Of a stretch of 22,969 nt of DNA, positions 8,551-16,804 are shown piece by piece. Positions within the stretch are counted from its first letter, which is position 1; every line of letters starts with the position of its first letter. The stretch lies in contig CAZFQG010000097.1 of NCBI GenBank assembly GCA_964520785.1, positions 1-22,969 of the forward strand. Reading direction: 5' to 3'. Position numbers and translations under genes: made by a program. Origin of the DNA: CAZFQG01 sp964520785 (GTDB taxonomy: Bacteria; Planctomycetota; Planctomycetia; Pirellulales; Thermoguttaceae). The notes under the pieces are model-generated. The model was not told the origin of the DNA. It worked only from the letters and a program-made list of their open reading frames with translations, and searched no databases.

Positions 8551-8583
8551 CGGGGCTTTCCATTGCCCCGTTCCTCTTGTCTT
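8551..8583 (+). terminator. Candidate terminator after lacZ
   Basis: CGGGGC (8551-8556) pairs with GCCCCG (8565-8570) across an 8-nt loop, followed by the pyrimidine-rich TTCCTCTTGTCTT. The stem is good but the T-run is interrupted. It lies between the convergent lacZ and lctP genes. A second inverted repeat, GCCGCGGCG (8484-8492) and CGCCGCGGC (8521-8529), lies just upstream and may contribute. Confidence 0.4.
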
Positions 8584-8637
8584 GTGGCGGATCTGCGGGG
8601 TGATTTCGACGCAAACGGCAAGCTCCGGAAGGATGGC

Positions 8638-10299
8638 TCAGAGGTACCACGCCGCCAGGTAACCGAAGACTCCGGCGGCAAGTAGGTAATAGCCGGTTGG
8701 AATCAGCGTTTTCCTGATCAAGGCCCCCTCTTTTCCCAGCAGGCCCACCGTCGCCGCGGCCGCCACGACGTTGTGTACGCAGATCATGTTGCCGGCGGCG
8801 CCGCCTACGGCCTGCAAGGCGACGATGAGAATGGGCGAGACGCCTATGCGTAACCCAACGTCGAATTGGAAGAACGAGAACGTCATATTGCTGATCGTAT
8901 TACTCCCGGCGACGAACGCCCCCAGGGCGCCGATGACCGCCGCGAAGCCGGGCCACGCCGTCTTCACGAGGAGGGCCGCCTGTTCGGCCAGGACCTGCGG
9001 CATTCCATCGAGGCCGGATGCATTCACGTCCGAGTTGATGAATATCCGTACCATCGGGACGGCGAAGAGAATCGCCGTCGCCGCGCCGACCGTGGCCCGG
9101 GACGACTCCCCAACCGCCAGAAAGACGCCTCGCGACGGCATCCGATACAAGGGGATGCACAGTAGGGAGATCAGAACGAACACGGTGCCGGGGAGCTTCA
9201 CGATATTCAAGTCGGTCTTGATGTTTGTCCCCATGATTGACGGGATGTTCCAAGCGGATGCGTTAACCCAGTCGCGGACCGCCGGTTCCAGGCGGGTGAC
9301 GGCCAAGAGTACGCCCACCAAGAGATAGGGCGACCAGGCCGCCACCATCGAAATCGGCCGTACCGGCTCCTCCTCGGCCGCGACCGGGAGTACCCCGAGC
9401 CACTGCTCATCCCATTCCGACGGCTCCGGAAAATCCCACGTTCCGGCGGGCTGAAATAGACCCCACTTCGCCGCCGTGACGGTTAAGGCCAAGGCGACCA
9501 AGCCGCCGATCAGGGTGGGAAACTCCGGCCCCGCGAACACTCCCAGCAGGACATAGGGAGCGGTGAACGCCAGTCCGGCGAAGAGCGCGAATCGCCAGGC
9601 CGCCAGACCTTCGCGCCAGGAGCGGTTGGTCCCGAAAAAACGGGTCATCAGGCATACGACGATCAGCGGAATGAACGTACCGATAATCCCATGCAGCACC
9701 GCCACGTCCGCCGAAATCATGTTCAGCAGCCCGGTATACGTTTCCGGCGGCCCTTCTTGAGCGATGAAGTCCATGACGGCGGCTTGCTCCTTCAGCCCGG
9801 TATTCACTCCGATGAGAATGGGCGTGCCGACGGCGCCGAAAGAGACCGGCGTACTCTGTATCGTCAAGGCGGCGACGACGGCCGCCATGGGGGGGAAACC
9901 CAGGATTACGAGCAACGGACCGGCGACCGCGGCGGGCGTGCCGAATCCGGCGGCGCCTTCGATGAACGCCCCGAACGTCCATGCCACGATGATTACCTGG
10001 ATTCGCCGGTCGGGCGAAATGCCGCGGAACCCATCGCGGATCGTCCGTACCGCTCCGGAGTGCTTGAGCACGAACAGGAGCAAGAGCGCACCGAATACGA
10101 TATAGAGCAACTGCGCGGCGATGATCAGCCCTTGGATCGTGGAGGCCAGCACGCGTTCGCCCGGTACCTCCCAGTAGAATAGGGCCGCAAGGGCCGTAAG
10201 AACCCACGCTAACGGCATCGTATACTTCGCGGGCCAGCGAAAAAAGACGAGGAGCCCAAATACGACCAGAAGAGGAAAAATGGCGATGATCGCGGACAT
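8638..10299 (-). CDS. lctP: L-lactate permease (LctP family)
   Basis: A 553-residue polytopic inner-membrane transporter, the usual length of the LctP/LldP family, which imports L- and D-lactate and sometimes glycolate with protons. Many hydrophobic helices span the protein. The hallmark glycine-rich segment is present at roughly residues 105-140 (FGAFIEGAAGFGTPAAVAGP followed by LVILGFPPMAA), as are AALTIQSTPVSFGAVGTPI and, near the C-terminus, GAFVAGSNTISNMTF and GGAAGNMICVHNVVAA. ATG at 10299 is chosen because the hydrophobic N-terminus MSAIIAIFPLLVVF begins there and an AAAGGAA lies about 12 nt upstream; the longer open frame adds 43 polar residues. It has no lactate dehydrogenase or lldR neighbour in the window. 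A TTGACA promoter candidate lies about 100 bp upstream of the start. Confidence 0.93.
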   Translation of the reverse strand: MSAIIAIFPLLVVFGLLVFFRWPAKYTMPLAWVLTALAALFYWEVPGERVLASTIQGLIIAAQLLYIVFGALLLLFVLKHSGAVRTIRDGFRGISPDRRIQVIIVAWTFGAFIEGAAGFGTPAAVAGPLLVILGFPPMAAVVAALTIQSTPVSFGAVGTPILIGVNTGLKEQAAVMDFIAQEGPPETYTGLLNMISADVAVLHGIIGTFIPLIVVCLMTRFFGTNRSWREGLAAWRFALFAGLAFTAPYVLLGVFAGPEFPTLIGGLVALALTVTAAKWGLFQPAGTWDFPEPSEWDEQWLGVLPVAAEEEPVRPISMVAAWSPYLLVGVLLAVTRLEPAVRDWVNASAWNIPSIMGTNIKTDLNIVKLPGTVFVLISLLCIPLYRMPSRGVFLAVGESSRATVGAATAILFAVPMVRIFINSDVNASGLDGMPQVLAEQAALLVKTAWPGFAAVIGALGAFVAGSNTISNMTFSFFQFDVGLRIGVSPILIVALQAVGGAAGNMICVHNVVAAAATVGLLGKEGALIRKTLIPTGYYLLAAGVFGYLAAWYL

Positions 10300-10399
10300 C
10301 GGGACGGTCGTTCCTTTTGTTGTCGTGTTTGCGGACCCCTTGATCGGCCGGTCATGCGAACATGCGTTCGAAAAGGGCACGAGTTGTGCAGTATCCCTG

Positions 10400-10428
10400 A
10401 TTGTGGTGACTGGAATGGATGGTGTCAA
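10400..10428 (-). promoter_or_regulatory. Sigma70-like promoter candidate of lctP
   Basis: On the minus strand, perfect TTGACA (plus-strand 10423-10428) is followed after 17 bp by CACAAT (10400-10405), four of six in the -10. It lies between the end of the acetylation operon and the lctP start, leaving a leader of roughly 95 nt. Confidence 0.45.
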
Positions 10429-10455
10429 CCCTGGCCGATAGCCCGTACGGTGCGT

Positions 10456-11790
10456 TCACTCCGGGAGCGGCACGTCGCGCCAACCCTCGGATCCCAGGCC
10501 GGCGTCACGCTCCGTGAATTCCCAAATAATGACCTTCTTATTATCGAGAATCTCCGGCGTCACGCTCAGACGCCGGCGGACCTCGGTCGCCGCGCCGCCG
10601 TCACTAACGAGGTAGTCCACCGGGGACTTCAAGGCATCGGCCAGCAACGAGGGGAATCCGGCGGAGCCGGGGAGAAGACGTTTCGTGCCGGATGGATCAG
10701 GTAGCGGGGGTCCGCCGCCAACGTCCGGCGATGGTGTCGTCTTAACCTCTCCCAGAGACGCCGGTTCGGGGTACTGATAGATCCGGCTGAAGCTGTCACC
10801 CAACAGGAGGAACCGGGCCTCCATCGGCGTGTCCAACAGGTGGCGGTTCATGTACACTCCCGGCTGGTCGCCCGGGGGCGGAACGAGCGGACCGCCGTGG
10901 AACGGGTCGAGGATTTGGGTGCAAACGGCGGTTCGCGGCGGATAGAACCCCGGCAGCCCCGGAATTCCGGTCATCTCGGCGATATCGCCGAAGCGGCGGA
11001 CTTCGACCTGCCTCTTGGTATACTCATAGGGATGTTCAGGCACCCAACCCAAGTCGTGGAGCTTCCGAGCGACCGTCTCGGCCGCGACGGCCGCCCCCTG
11101 GGGGGTCCAATGCGTGTCGGTCGCCAGGTAGAGGGCCGAATTCTCCGAGGAGATCGACGTCTCGGCTCGCGCGTCGCGGAATGCCTTGAAAAGGTCGACC
11201 GTTTGAACGCCGGCCGCCTCGATTTCTTTAAGTAAGGCCTCCGTTGGCGACAAAACGGTTGTATGTTTCCCCTCTAACCGCCTGGTAAGCATCTCCGGAT
11301 AGACGCTTGCCTTGGTGGGGACCGGCACGACCAGCAGTTCGAGCCCCCTTTCGCGAAGTTGATCGCGGAAACGGACGATCGCCTTCGCGACGGCGTCGCG
11401 CCGCGTTTCGCCGTTCGTAGGAACGACCCAGGTGGAATGCGGATTGCCCCGCTCCAGGCGGTCTTTCTCGTAGAGGTACGCAACTCCGGGGCGATAGAAG
11501 AGCCAGCCGGCGCGACCCCGGATCGCCTTGGGGCCGGTGTCGCCGGTCGCGAAAAAGAGGGCTTGCTGCATCTTGGGGCGAACCCACTTGTTTCCCCACC
11601 AGGCGTCTTCGAGCGATTGTTCGAACCCGCGGAGGTTCTCTACCGTCGGGGGTCGGCGGAACAGATCGGTCGCCTGAATGGGGACCCCGCGATACCACTC
11701 GACTGCGACTTGCCCCAACGGCACGACGACAAGGACGGCGAGGAAACCGCCGACCAGCAGCAGTCGGGAAATGTACGTCCGATCGAACAT
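10456..11790 (-). CDS. AlgX/AlgJ-like SGNH O-acetyltransferase
   Basis: This 444-residue protein has the SGNH-hydrolase fold of AlgX/AlgJ, which move acetyl groups from an MBOAT partner onto an exported polysaccharide. An N-terminal hydrophobic helix (residues 9-30) anchors or exports it to the periplasm. Catalytic motifs are visible: D225 and H227 in ATDTHWTPQGA, and the nucleophile S333 in LLLGDSFSRIY. GWLFYR (95-100) and LLVVPVPTKASVYPE (152-166) are also typical. Residues 346-374 form a Pro/Gly-rich stretch without family counterpart, between the GDS motif and AGFPSLLADAL, encoded by an 84-bp imperfect palindrome. The gene is last in a four-gene minus-strand operon, 13 nt after the MBOAT gene stop. 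TAGGAG, formed partly by that stop codon, is its ribosome-binding site, implying coupled translation. The glycan acceptor is unknown; no alginate polymerase is in the window. Confidence 0.85.
   Translation of the reverse strand: MFDRTYISRLLLVGGFLAVLVVVPLGQVAVEWYRGVPIQATDLFRRPPTVENLRGFEQSLEDAWWGNKWVRPKMQQALFFATGDTGPKAIRGRAGWLFYRPGVAYLYEKDRLERGNPHSTWVVPTNGETRRDAVAKAIVRFRDQLRERGLELLVVPVPTKASVYPEMLTRRLEGKHTTVLSPTEALLKEIEAAGVQTVDLFKAFRDARAETSISSENSALYLATDTHWTPQGAAVAAETVARKLHDLGWVPEHPYEYTKRQVEVRRFGDIAEMTGIPGLPGFYPPRTAVCTQILDPFHGGPLVPPPGDQPGVYMNRHLLDTPMEARFLLLGDSFSRIYQYPEPASLGEVKTTPSPDVGGGPPLPDPSGTKRLLPGSAGFPSLLADALKSPVDYLVSDGGAATEVRRRLSVTPEILDNKKVIIWEFTERDAGLGSEGWRDVPLPE
10670..10753 (-). repeat. 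84-bp imperfect palindrome inserted in frame
   Basis: GGGAGAAGACG (10670-10680) pairs with CGTCTTAACCTCTCCC (10738-10753): AAGACG with CGTCTT and GGGAG with CTCCC, with a 5-nt bulge. Inside it, GCCGGA (10687-10692) pairs with TCCGGC (10724-10729). The length is 28 codons exactly, so the AlgX-like frame stays open. The encoded stretch is Pro/Gly-rich and disordered-looking. It may be a small palindromic repeat element inserted into a gene. One copy only is seen in this window. Confidence 0.5.
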
Positions 11791-11803
11791 GTGGTTGCGG
11801 CTC

Positions 11804-13210
11804 CTAAAACTGGAAATACAAGAACGGGTTGAAGGCCTGTGTCGCCATGACGACCAGCGCCAGGACGAAGAGGGCCAGCAGCACGGCGGCGCGCAGGGGC
11901 GTGAGGTGCGTTCGCGACCAGTCGAACGCCTGCACCGGTTGATAGGTGAGGAAGAAGCACAGTCCCATGATGAAAAGATGACGCGCCGTATACAACTCCG
12001 CCGCCAACAGGGCGCTGGTGGGTCGACCGGGGGACAGGGCGAACATCGCCGCGAGGTAGTCTCCCGCCGCCGCGAGGTTCTCTGCCCGAAACAGCACCCA
12101 GGCGATTAACACGAACAGCATCGTAATCGTCACGCGGAGGAACCGGGGCAACCGGGAATAGAGGCTTTCCTTTCCCATTCGCCGTTCGGCGATTAGAAGT
12201 GCGCCATGCCAGGCGCCCCAGGCGACGAAGGTCCAGTTCGCCCCGTGCCAGAGGCCGCCGAAGAGCATGACGGTTGCCAGGTTGACGTAGGTCCTTCGCG
12301 GCCCCTTCCGGTTGCCCCCCAGGGGAATGTAGAGGTAATCGCGCAGGAACGTCGAGAGGGAAATGTGCCACCGCCGCCAGAAATCGGTAATACTATCCGC
12401 CAGGTAAGGGGCGTCGAAGTTCTTCGGGAATTCAAAACCGAGCATCCGCCCCAGCCCCACCGCCATGTCCGAATAGGCGGCGAAGTCGAAATAGATTTGA
12501 AACGCATAGGCGATGATGCCGAACCAGGCGTCTCGTGGTAAAGGGGACTCCGCGGCAAAAACGGCGTCCGCCACCTCCCCCATGGCGTTGGCCAGGAGTA
12601 TCTTCTTCGCGAATCCGAGGATGAACAGGCTCACCCCTTCGGAGAATCGCGAAAGACGATGTTCGCGGTAGACCAATTGCTCGGCCACCGTATGGTAGCG
12701 GATGATCGGCCCCGCGATCAACTGTGGAAAGAGTGCGACGAAGCACGCGAAATCGACGAAGGACCGCGCCGGCCGCGCATCTCCTCGGTACAGGTCGACC
12801 GTATAGCTCATCGCCTGAAACGTGAAAAATGAGATGCCCACCGGCAACGTCACGCGAAGAATGGCGAAGAGGTCCATGCCTCGCAGCGCAAGCAAGGCAT
12901 TGGCCGTTTCGGCAAAGAACATGAAGTACTTGAAAAACCCGAGCAGCGACAGATTCACCGCGATCGCGACGATTAGCGCCGTCCTCCGCCGCGCCGCCGT
13001 CGCGCCGGGGGCGGAGATCGCCTTCCCGCACAAGTAGTTGACGGCGGTCGAAAAGAGCATCAGGCCCATGAAAGATGGATTCCACCACCCATAAAAGGCG
13101 TAGCTCATCACCGTGAGCAATAAGTTCCGCCACCGGTACGGCAGATTGTAGTAGACGAATAGCAGCAGGGGAAGGAAGTAGTAGACGAAGATGTGCGAGG
13201 TGAAGACCAT
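11804..13210 (-). CDS. algI: AlgI-like MBOAT O-acyltransferase
   Basis: A 468-residue polytopic membrane-bound O-acyltransferase that passes acetyl groups across the inner membrane to a periplasmic acetylating partner. Family marks are clear: YAFYGWWNP at 37-45, VGISFFTFQAMSYTVD at 124-139, FPQLIAGPIIRY at 161-172, DFAAYSDMAVGLGRMLGFEF at 242-261, and DFWRRWHISLSTFLRDYLYI from 276. The catalytic-type His in GLWHGANWTF is residue 322, the same number as the critical His I recall for Pseudomonas AlgI. DltB and PatA belong to the same superfamily, but the AlgX-like gene directly downstream favours an AlgI role. ATG 13210 fits the hydrophobic N-terminus MVFTSHIFVYYFLPLLL; no strong Shine-Dalgarno precedes it. 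It sits 21 bp after the small anchored protein's stop, so it may depend on translation from upstream. Confidence 0.93.
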   Translation of the reverse strand: MVFTSHIFVYYFLPLLLFVYYNLPYRWRNLLLTVMSYAFYGWWNPSFMGLMLFSTAVNYLCGKAISAPGATAARRRTALIVAIAVNLSLLGFFKYFMFFAETANALLALRGMDLFAILRVTLPVGISFFTFQAMSYTVDLYRGDARPARSFVDFACFVALFPQLIAGPIIRYHTVAEQLVYREHRLSRFSEGVSLFILGFAKKILLANAMGEVADAVFAAESPLPRDAWFGIIAYAFQIYFDFAAYSDMAVGLGRMLGFEFPKNFDAPYLADSITDFWRRWHISLSTFLRDYLYIPLGGNRKGPRRTYVNLATVMLFGGLWHGANWTFVAWGAWHGALLIAERRMGKESLYSRLPRFLRVTITMLFVLIAWVLFRAENLAAAGDYLAAMFALSPGRPTSALLAAELYTARHLFIMGLCFFLTYQPVQAFDWSRTHLTPLRAAVLLALFVLALVVMATQAFNPFLYFQF

Positions 13211-13231
13211 GGGCGAACGGGCGAAGAGACG

Positions 13232-13792
13232 TCACTCGGCGGCGGGGTTGGTCCAGATGGCGAAAAAACGGTTCACGCCCGGCGGGTAGCAGTAGTCGAG
13301 CACGCCGCTGGGCGCCAAATGGGTCAGTTCGAAATCGAGCGCCATCCGGTGAACATCCCCCTTGCGGATCGCGGCCACCTTTCCGCCCAGCGGCGAATTA
13401 CCCCAGTCGGTATCCTGAATCTGATTCCTCGGCAACCGTGGCCGGTAGTGGCCGACGAATATCCGGTCTCCGGGTTCAACCGGGTGTTCTTCGGTCGGGT
13501 CCTGGCGGTGGACCCGCAAGACTTCGTACTCCACGACGTAAGTGTAGCGGTAGGCGCCCAAGTCGGGAAACTCCTCCGGGGAATCGACCAGTCTCGCCGT
13601 CACTTCCATTCGCCCTAATCGCGTGACGTGCTCATCCGCCCCGTCACCGCCGCGTCCATGCCGCGAGAGAATCCAGATCGCCCCCGCCAAACCGGCAAGG
13701 ATCAGAATTCCTCGGAGGGCGCTGGGTCCCGGCGGATACTCGCGAGCGGAACCCGCGGAATCGTTCCCCGCCGGATGCACCGACTCGCTCAC
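13232..13792 (-). CDS. Small membrane-anchored protein of acetylation operon
   Basis: A 186-residue protein with no function I can name. After about 28 polar residues comes one hydrophobic helix (LRGILILAGLAGAIWIL), then a soluble, beta-rich domain of about 130 residues, probably periplasmic, with conserved-looking pieces YTYVVEYEVLRVHR, DRIFVGHYRPRLPR and GDVHRMAL. I recall similar proteins next to AlgI/AlgX-type genes in other bacteria but cannot check. GTG at 13792 is the start: its GTGA overlaps the TGA of the preceding PD40 gene and GGGAGG lies 5 nt upstream, an excellent coupled ribosome-binding site. A TTG at 13822 would give 10 extra residues with poorer support. Its place before the MBOAT and SGNH genes suggests an accessory role in glycan acetylation. 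Confidence 0.75.
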   Translation of the reverse strand: MSESVHPAGNDSAGSAREYPPGPSALRGILILAGLAGAIWILSRHGRGGDGADEHVTRLGRMEVTARLVDSPEEFPDLGAYRYTYVVEYEVLRVHRQDPTEEHPVEPGDRIFVGHYRPRLPRNQIQDTDWGNSPLGGKVAAIRKGDVHRMALDFELTHLAPSGVLDYCYPPGVNRFFAIWTNPAAE

Positions 13793-14904
13793 TGCGGCCT
13801 CCCGATTTCCGCGTACGTCCAATGGGGCTCCAACCCGCGCAAGGGGACGCCGCTGGGCAACTTCAGACTGAAGACGGGCCCTTCTTTCGAATCGGGATGG
13901 AGCAGCTTGAGCGTCTTCAGCGCCGGGGGGATGATGGGCGTATCCGCCAGGCGGACGACCCGCATTTCGCCAGCGACGATGGAGTCTTCCGGATCATCGG
14001 AAAAAAGGACGTACTTGTCGTCCGGCGACGTGCAGCCGTAATAGCAGTGCTTGTTCGCGTTCCCGTAGATCAGCTTGCGGACCTTTCCATCCACGCTCGC
14101 CCACATGAGCATGGTCAGTCCGTAGTCGTTGTATTGGCCGGGAAACAAGGCCGGGTTCCGATTCGAATAAATGACGCGGGTCGGATTCCCTTGAAACCAA
14201 TCCGGCGTGCAATTGAGGGCCCGAGTGAGGAGGGTCGACTTCTCGGTTTCGACGTCGATGGCGATTACGTTCCATTTCCGGCCGGCGAGACTCGCGGGGC
14301 CGACCACGTGTTTTCCGTCCGGCGACCAGAGCATCTGCTGGAAGATGCCTTGGGAGTCGATCTCGCGGAGCAGCCGTTTGGTGGCCAGGTCGAAGAAACG
14401 TATCTTTCCTTCATTCTTGTAGAGACAGGCGATCCGTTCGTTGTCAGGGCCCCAGGATACCCATGGAAAATCACCTTCCTCGCCGTGAACCACCGGGTTC
14501 GAACCGTCCGCGTCCGCGATGACGAGCGCCCCGAGCGTCCCCCATTGGTTGTGGTTGACGGACGTCTCCTTCGTTGCCTTGCGGTAGAGTAGCCTTTTTC
14601 CATCCTTGGAAAAAACTCCACCCATCTCGTGATAATCGGGCGTATTCGTGATATTTCGCAAGTCCGACCCGTCAGGCCGCACTAGATATAGATCGAAGGG
14701 TCCGCGGTCCGCGTGTTCCTCGATCAACCGCCCCGCCTCGATCTCGGCTGGGTGGCCGGCGAAGACGATCCATCCGTTGCGGGCAAGTTCCCTCGCCAGC
14801 TCTTCCGTGGCGGGGTTCTCCGCGGCGAGTAGACCACTCCACGGCGCAATCATTACAAAACACGCCACCGCCCCGAAAGTCCGCAAACACATAACAGCAT
14901 TCAT
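13789..14904 (-). CDS. Exported PD40/TolB-like beta-propeller protein
   Basis: A 371-residue exported propeller. ATG 14904 starts a Sec signal (MNAVMCLRTFGAVACFVMIA, cleavage likely at LLAA/EN) and has AAGGGA 9 nt upstream; a GTG at 14922 would add six residues. At least four PD40-type blades are visible, for example FDLYLVRPDGSDLRNIT, LVIADADGSNPVV, WSPDGKHVVGPA and TSPDDKYVLFSDD. PD40/TolB-like propellers bind proteins or glycans and are usually not enzymes. The gene is first in the operon and overlaps the next by 4 nt (GTGA), so its product is probably made in step with the acetylation machinery. A possible role is recognising the glycan or holding the periplasmic partners together; that is inference. 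It also shares the PD40 fold with the propeller region of the HzsA-like protein, but has no heme motif. Confidence 0.8.
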   Translation of the reverse strand: MNAVMCLRTFGAVACFVMIAPWSGLLAAENPATEELARELARNGWIVFAGHPAEIEAGRLIEEHADRGPFDLYLVRPDGSDLRNITNTPDYHEMGGVFSKDGKRLLYRKATKETSVNHNQWGTLGALVIADADGSNPVVHGEEGDFPWVSWGPDNERIACLYKNEGKIRFFDLATKRLLREIDSQGIFQQMLWSPDGKHVVGPASLAGRKWNVIAIDVETEKSTLLTRALNCTPDWFQGNPTRVIYSNRNPALFPGQYNDYGLTMLMWASVDGKVRKLIYGNANKHCYYGCTSPDDKYVLFSDDPEDSIVAGEMRVVRLADTPIIPPALKTLKLLHPDSKEGPVFSLKLPSGVPLRGLEPHWTYAEIGRPQ

Positions 14905-14958
14905 CGATTTTGTTCCCTTCACATCAGTCAGCCGATCCGGATATTTACCAGCGGATCC

Positions 14959-14987
14959 ATTGTCACGGATTCGCTTCGGCTTGTCAA
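14959..14987 (-). promoter_or_regulatory. Sigma70-like promoter of the acetylation operon
   Basis: On the minus strand, perfect TTGACA (14982-14987) is followed after 17 bp by GACAAT (14959-14964; four of six in the -10). It lies in the 109-bp gap before the PD40 gene, leaving a leader of about 48 nt to the ATG at 14904. Confidence 0.5.
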
Positions 14988-15013
14988 ATACGATTCCAGG
15001 GGACTTCTCTTGC

Positions 15014-16579
15014 TCATTTCAGCCGGTAGATCGCGTAATACTGATTTACGTAAAGGCGCTCCAAGTCGAGCGTTTCCCACCTCCGTGTGATCACGTAATC
15101 GGCACCATACTTCTCGCCCAACTCCTTCAGACGCTCGCTACCCAAATCCATCAAGCCGGGGTGCCACGCATACCAGGGGTCATCCAACCCGGTGCCGTAG
15201 ATGTCGTCGAGCCGTTCCCGCCAGGCCACGATTGAATGGGCATCTTGCGGGAGGTCCTTCCAGGAGACCACCTCGGCACGGCCGGTATACCATTTGAACG
15301 TTTGGGAAAGCCGCGGCGTGAGGAAGCATGCGTCCGGAGGGATCTCTCCCGATTCGACGATCCATTCACACGCCTTTCGCCACGAGCCGTACCTTGGAAC
15401 CCGAACGGCCCTGGGATACTGTGGAATTGCCCTCAGCCCCGCGAAGTAGCCGAAATGGAGCAGGCACAGGCCGAACACGATCCAAAAACAGGCCCTTGCC
15501 AATAGGGGTCGCCATGTCCTCATCCATAGGATCATTGCCGGAATTTCCAGTGCCAGACCGATTGGAACCGCGATGTCCGACAGGCGGAACCAATAATAGC
15601 GGAGCAATCCGGCCGCTAGCGCAGGATCGTGGGGTATCAGTAGACACAGGCCAAGCCCGATTCCGGCCAGGAGGAGTGAGGCGAAGACGAGCCGCGCCAC
15701 GAGGCGACGACCCGGATCGGACGGCGTCACGGCGACGAGTATGCCCCAAAGGAGAGCCACCGAGGTGAAGCGGAAAACGTACCACGAGGGAAAGTAACAC
15801 AGGTGGTGCGGCAGCCGCTCGAAAACGTAGATCATGTTCGCCCTCTTGACGATCTCGGGGTCGACGCCCCAGGTCAACCACAATGCCGAGTAGAGACTCG
15901 GAAACGCCAAGAGGAACCCGCCCAGAAGGCCCGGCCAGAGCGTCGAGAGCCTGGGGCGATCCTTAGCAGACAACAGCCAGACGATTCCCAGGGCGACCGC
16001 GGCCCAGCCGCCGACCAGAACGTGGAACAGCGACGCGGCCCCCAGGAACACCAATCCTCGGTTCCAACGACTCCGGACAACCGCCTCCAACCCCAGGAAC
16101 AGGAACACGAACGCGAATCCCTTCGCCTCGACGCCGCCGATAATCCATTCGCCGGCCAGATGGCAGTGCTCCGTGAGCATGCCCAAAAGGGCCGCCGACG
16201 CGATCGACCACCCGGCCCTCGGCAGCACGGCCACGCTGAACCTCCGCCAACTCCATGCCAAAAGCCACCACGTCAGCAGGCGCCCCACCCACGCGAAGGC
16301 GAGGGGCGGTAATAACAACGAGAGCCATCCGAACGTCACATAGAAGACCCAGTGCGTGTCGTCCGATTCGAAGAAGAAATCGCCGGCGCCGTATTCGGGA
16401 TTCCAGTAGTGGATCGCCTTTCCCAAGTAACACGGCTCATTCACGTCCGGAACCGGCCATGCCCCCTGAATCGCAAACAAGGCGAAGATCGCGGCGATTT
16501 CCAGGAACCAACGGGGAATGCCCAACACTCGGGATGGTGCGTCGTGGAGTTCATTGGGGGCGGTGGCGACACGAGACAT
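15014..16579 (-). CDS. Polytopic membrane protein, DUF6798/GT-C-like
   Basis: A 521-residue membrane protein with about ten hydrophobic helices and a soluble C-terminal domain of about 130 residues. The first loop holds PDVNEPCYLGKAIHYWNPEY, and ESDDTHWVFYVTFGWL follows. Acidic residues in the first periplasmic loop are typical of GT-C glycosyltransferases, which use polyprenyl-phosphate sugars. IPHDPALAAGLLRYYWFRLSD fits what I recall of the planctomycete family DUF6798. The C-terminal part (residues about 395-521), with SGEIPPDACFLTPRLSQTFKW and KYGADYVITR, resembles the soluble tails of GT-C-like membrane proteins. ATG 16579 is preferred over GTG 16609; neither has a good Shine-Dalgarno. 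It has its own promoter candidate and lies just upstream of the acetylation operon on the same strand, so a shared glycan pathway is possible. The function is unproven. Confidence 0.7.
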   Translation of the reverse strand: MSRVATAPNELHDAPSRVLGIPRWFLEIAAIFALFAIQGAWPVPDVNEPCYLGKAIHYWNPEYGAGDFFFESDDTHWVFYVTFGWLSLLLPPLAFAWVGRLLTWWLLAWSWRRFSVAVLPRAGWSIASAALLGMLTEHCHLAGEWIIGGVEAKGFAFVFLFLGLEAVVRSRWNRGLVFLGAASLFHVLVGGWAAVALGIVWLLSAKDRPRLSTLWPGLLGGFLLAFPSLYSALWLTWGVDPEIVKRANMIYVFERLPHHLCYFPSWYVFRFTSVALLWGILVAVTPSDPGRRLVARLVFASLLLAGIGLGLCLLIPHDPALAAGLLRYYWFRLSDIAVPIGLALEIPAMILWMRTWRPLLARACFWIVFGLCLLHFGYFAGLRAIPQYPRAVRVPRYGSWRKACEWIVESGEIPPDACFLTPRLSQTFKWYTGRAEVVSWKDLPQDAHSIVAWRERLDDIYGTGLDDPWYAWHPGLMDLGSERLKELGEKYGADYVITRRWETLDLERLYVNQYYAIYRLK

Positions 16580-16629
16580 GGAATGGAATGGAATCGGAGG
16601 GAAAACCACTTAGGGCGGAGGCTGGAGGA

Positions 16630-16658
16630 AGTATGCCGGACGCCAGCGGGGATGTCAA
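16630..16658 (-). promoter_or_regulatory. Sigma70-like promoter of the DUF6798-like gene
   Basis: On the minus strand, perfect TTGACA (16653-16658) is followed after 17 bp by CATACT (16630-16635; four of six in the -10). It lies in the 225-bp gap behind the M20 gene, about 50 bp before the ATG at 16579. Confidence 0.5.
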
Positions 16659-16804
16659 CGTCTAAACTGGCAGTATGGATAATATGGGAAATATGAAGAG
16701 TCCTGTTGACGCCAGGTAATAGGTGCGCGGATTCCCCCCAGGAGACGTCGGTCCGAGCATCCACCCGATGTCGCTCGTGGTTTCGCCCTTGAGAATCGTT
16801 GCCG

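Noticed and set aside
8444..8563. 39-codon minus-strand ORF from ATG 8563 with AGAGGA upstream
   Set aside because: It overlaps the lacZ 3' end and the candidate terminator hairpin; composition is unremarkable and no family is recognised.
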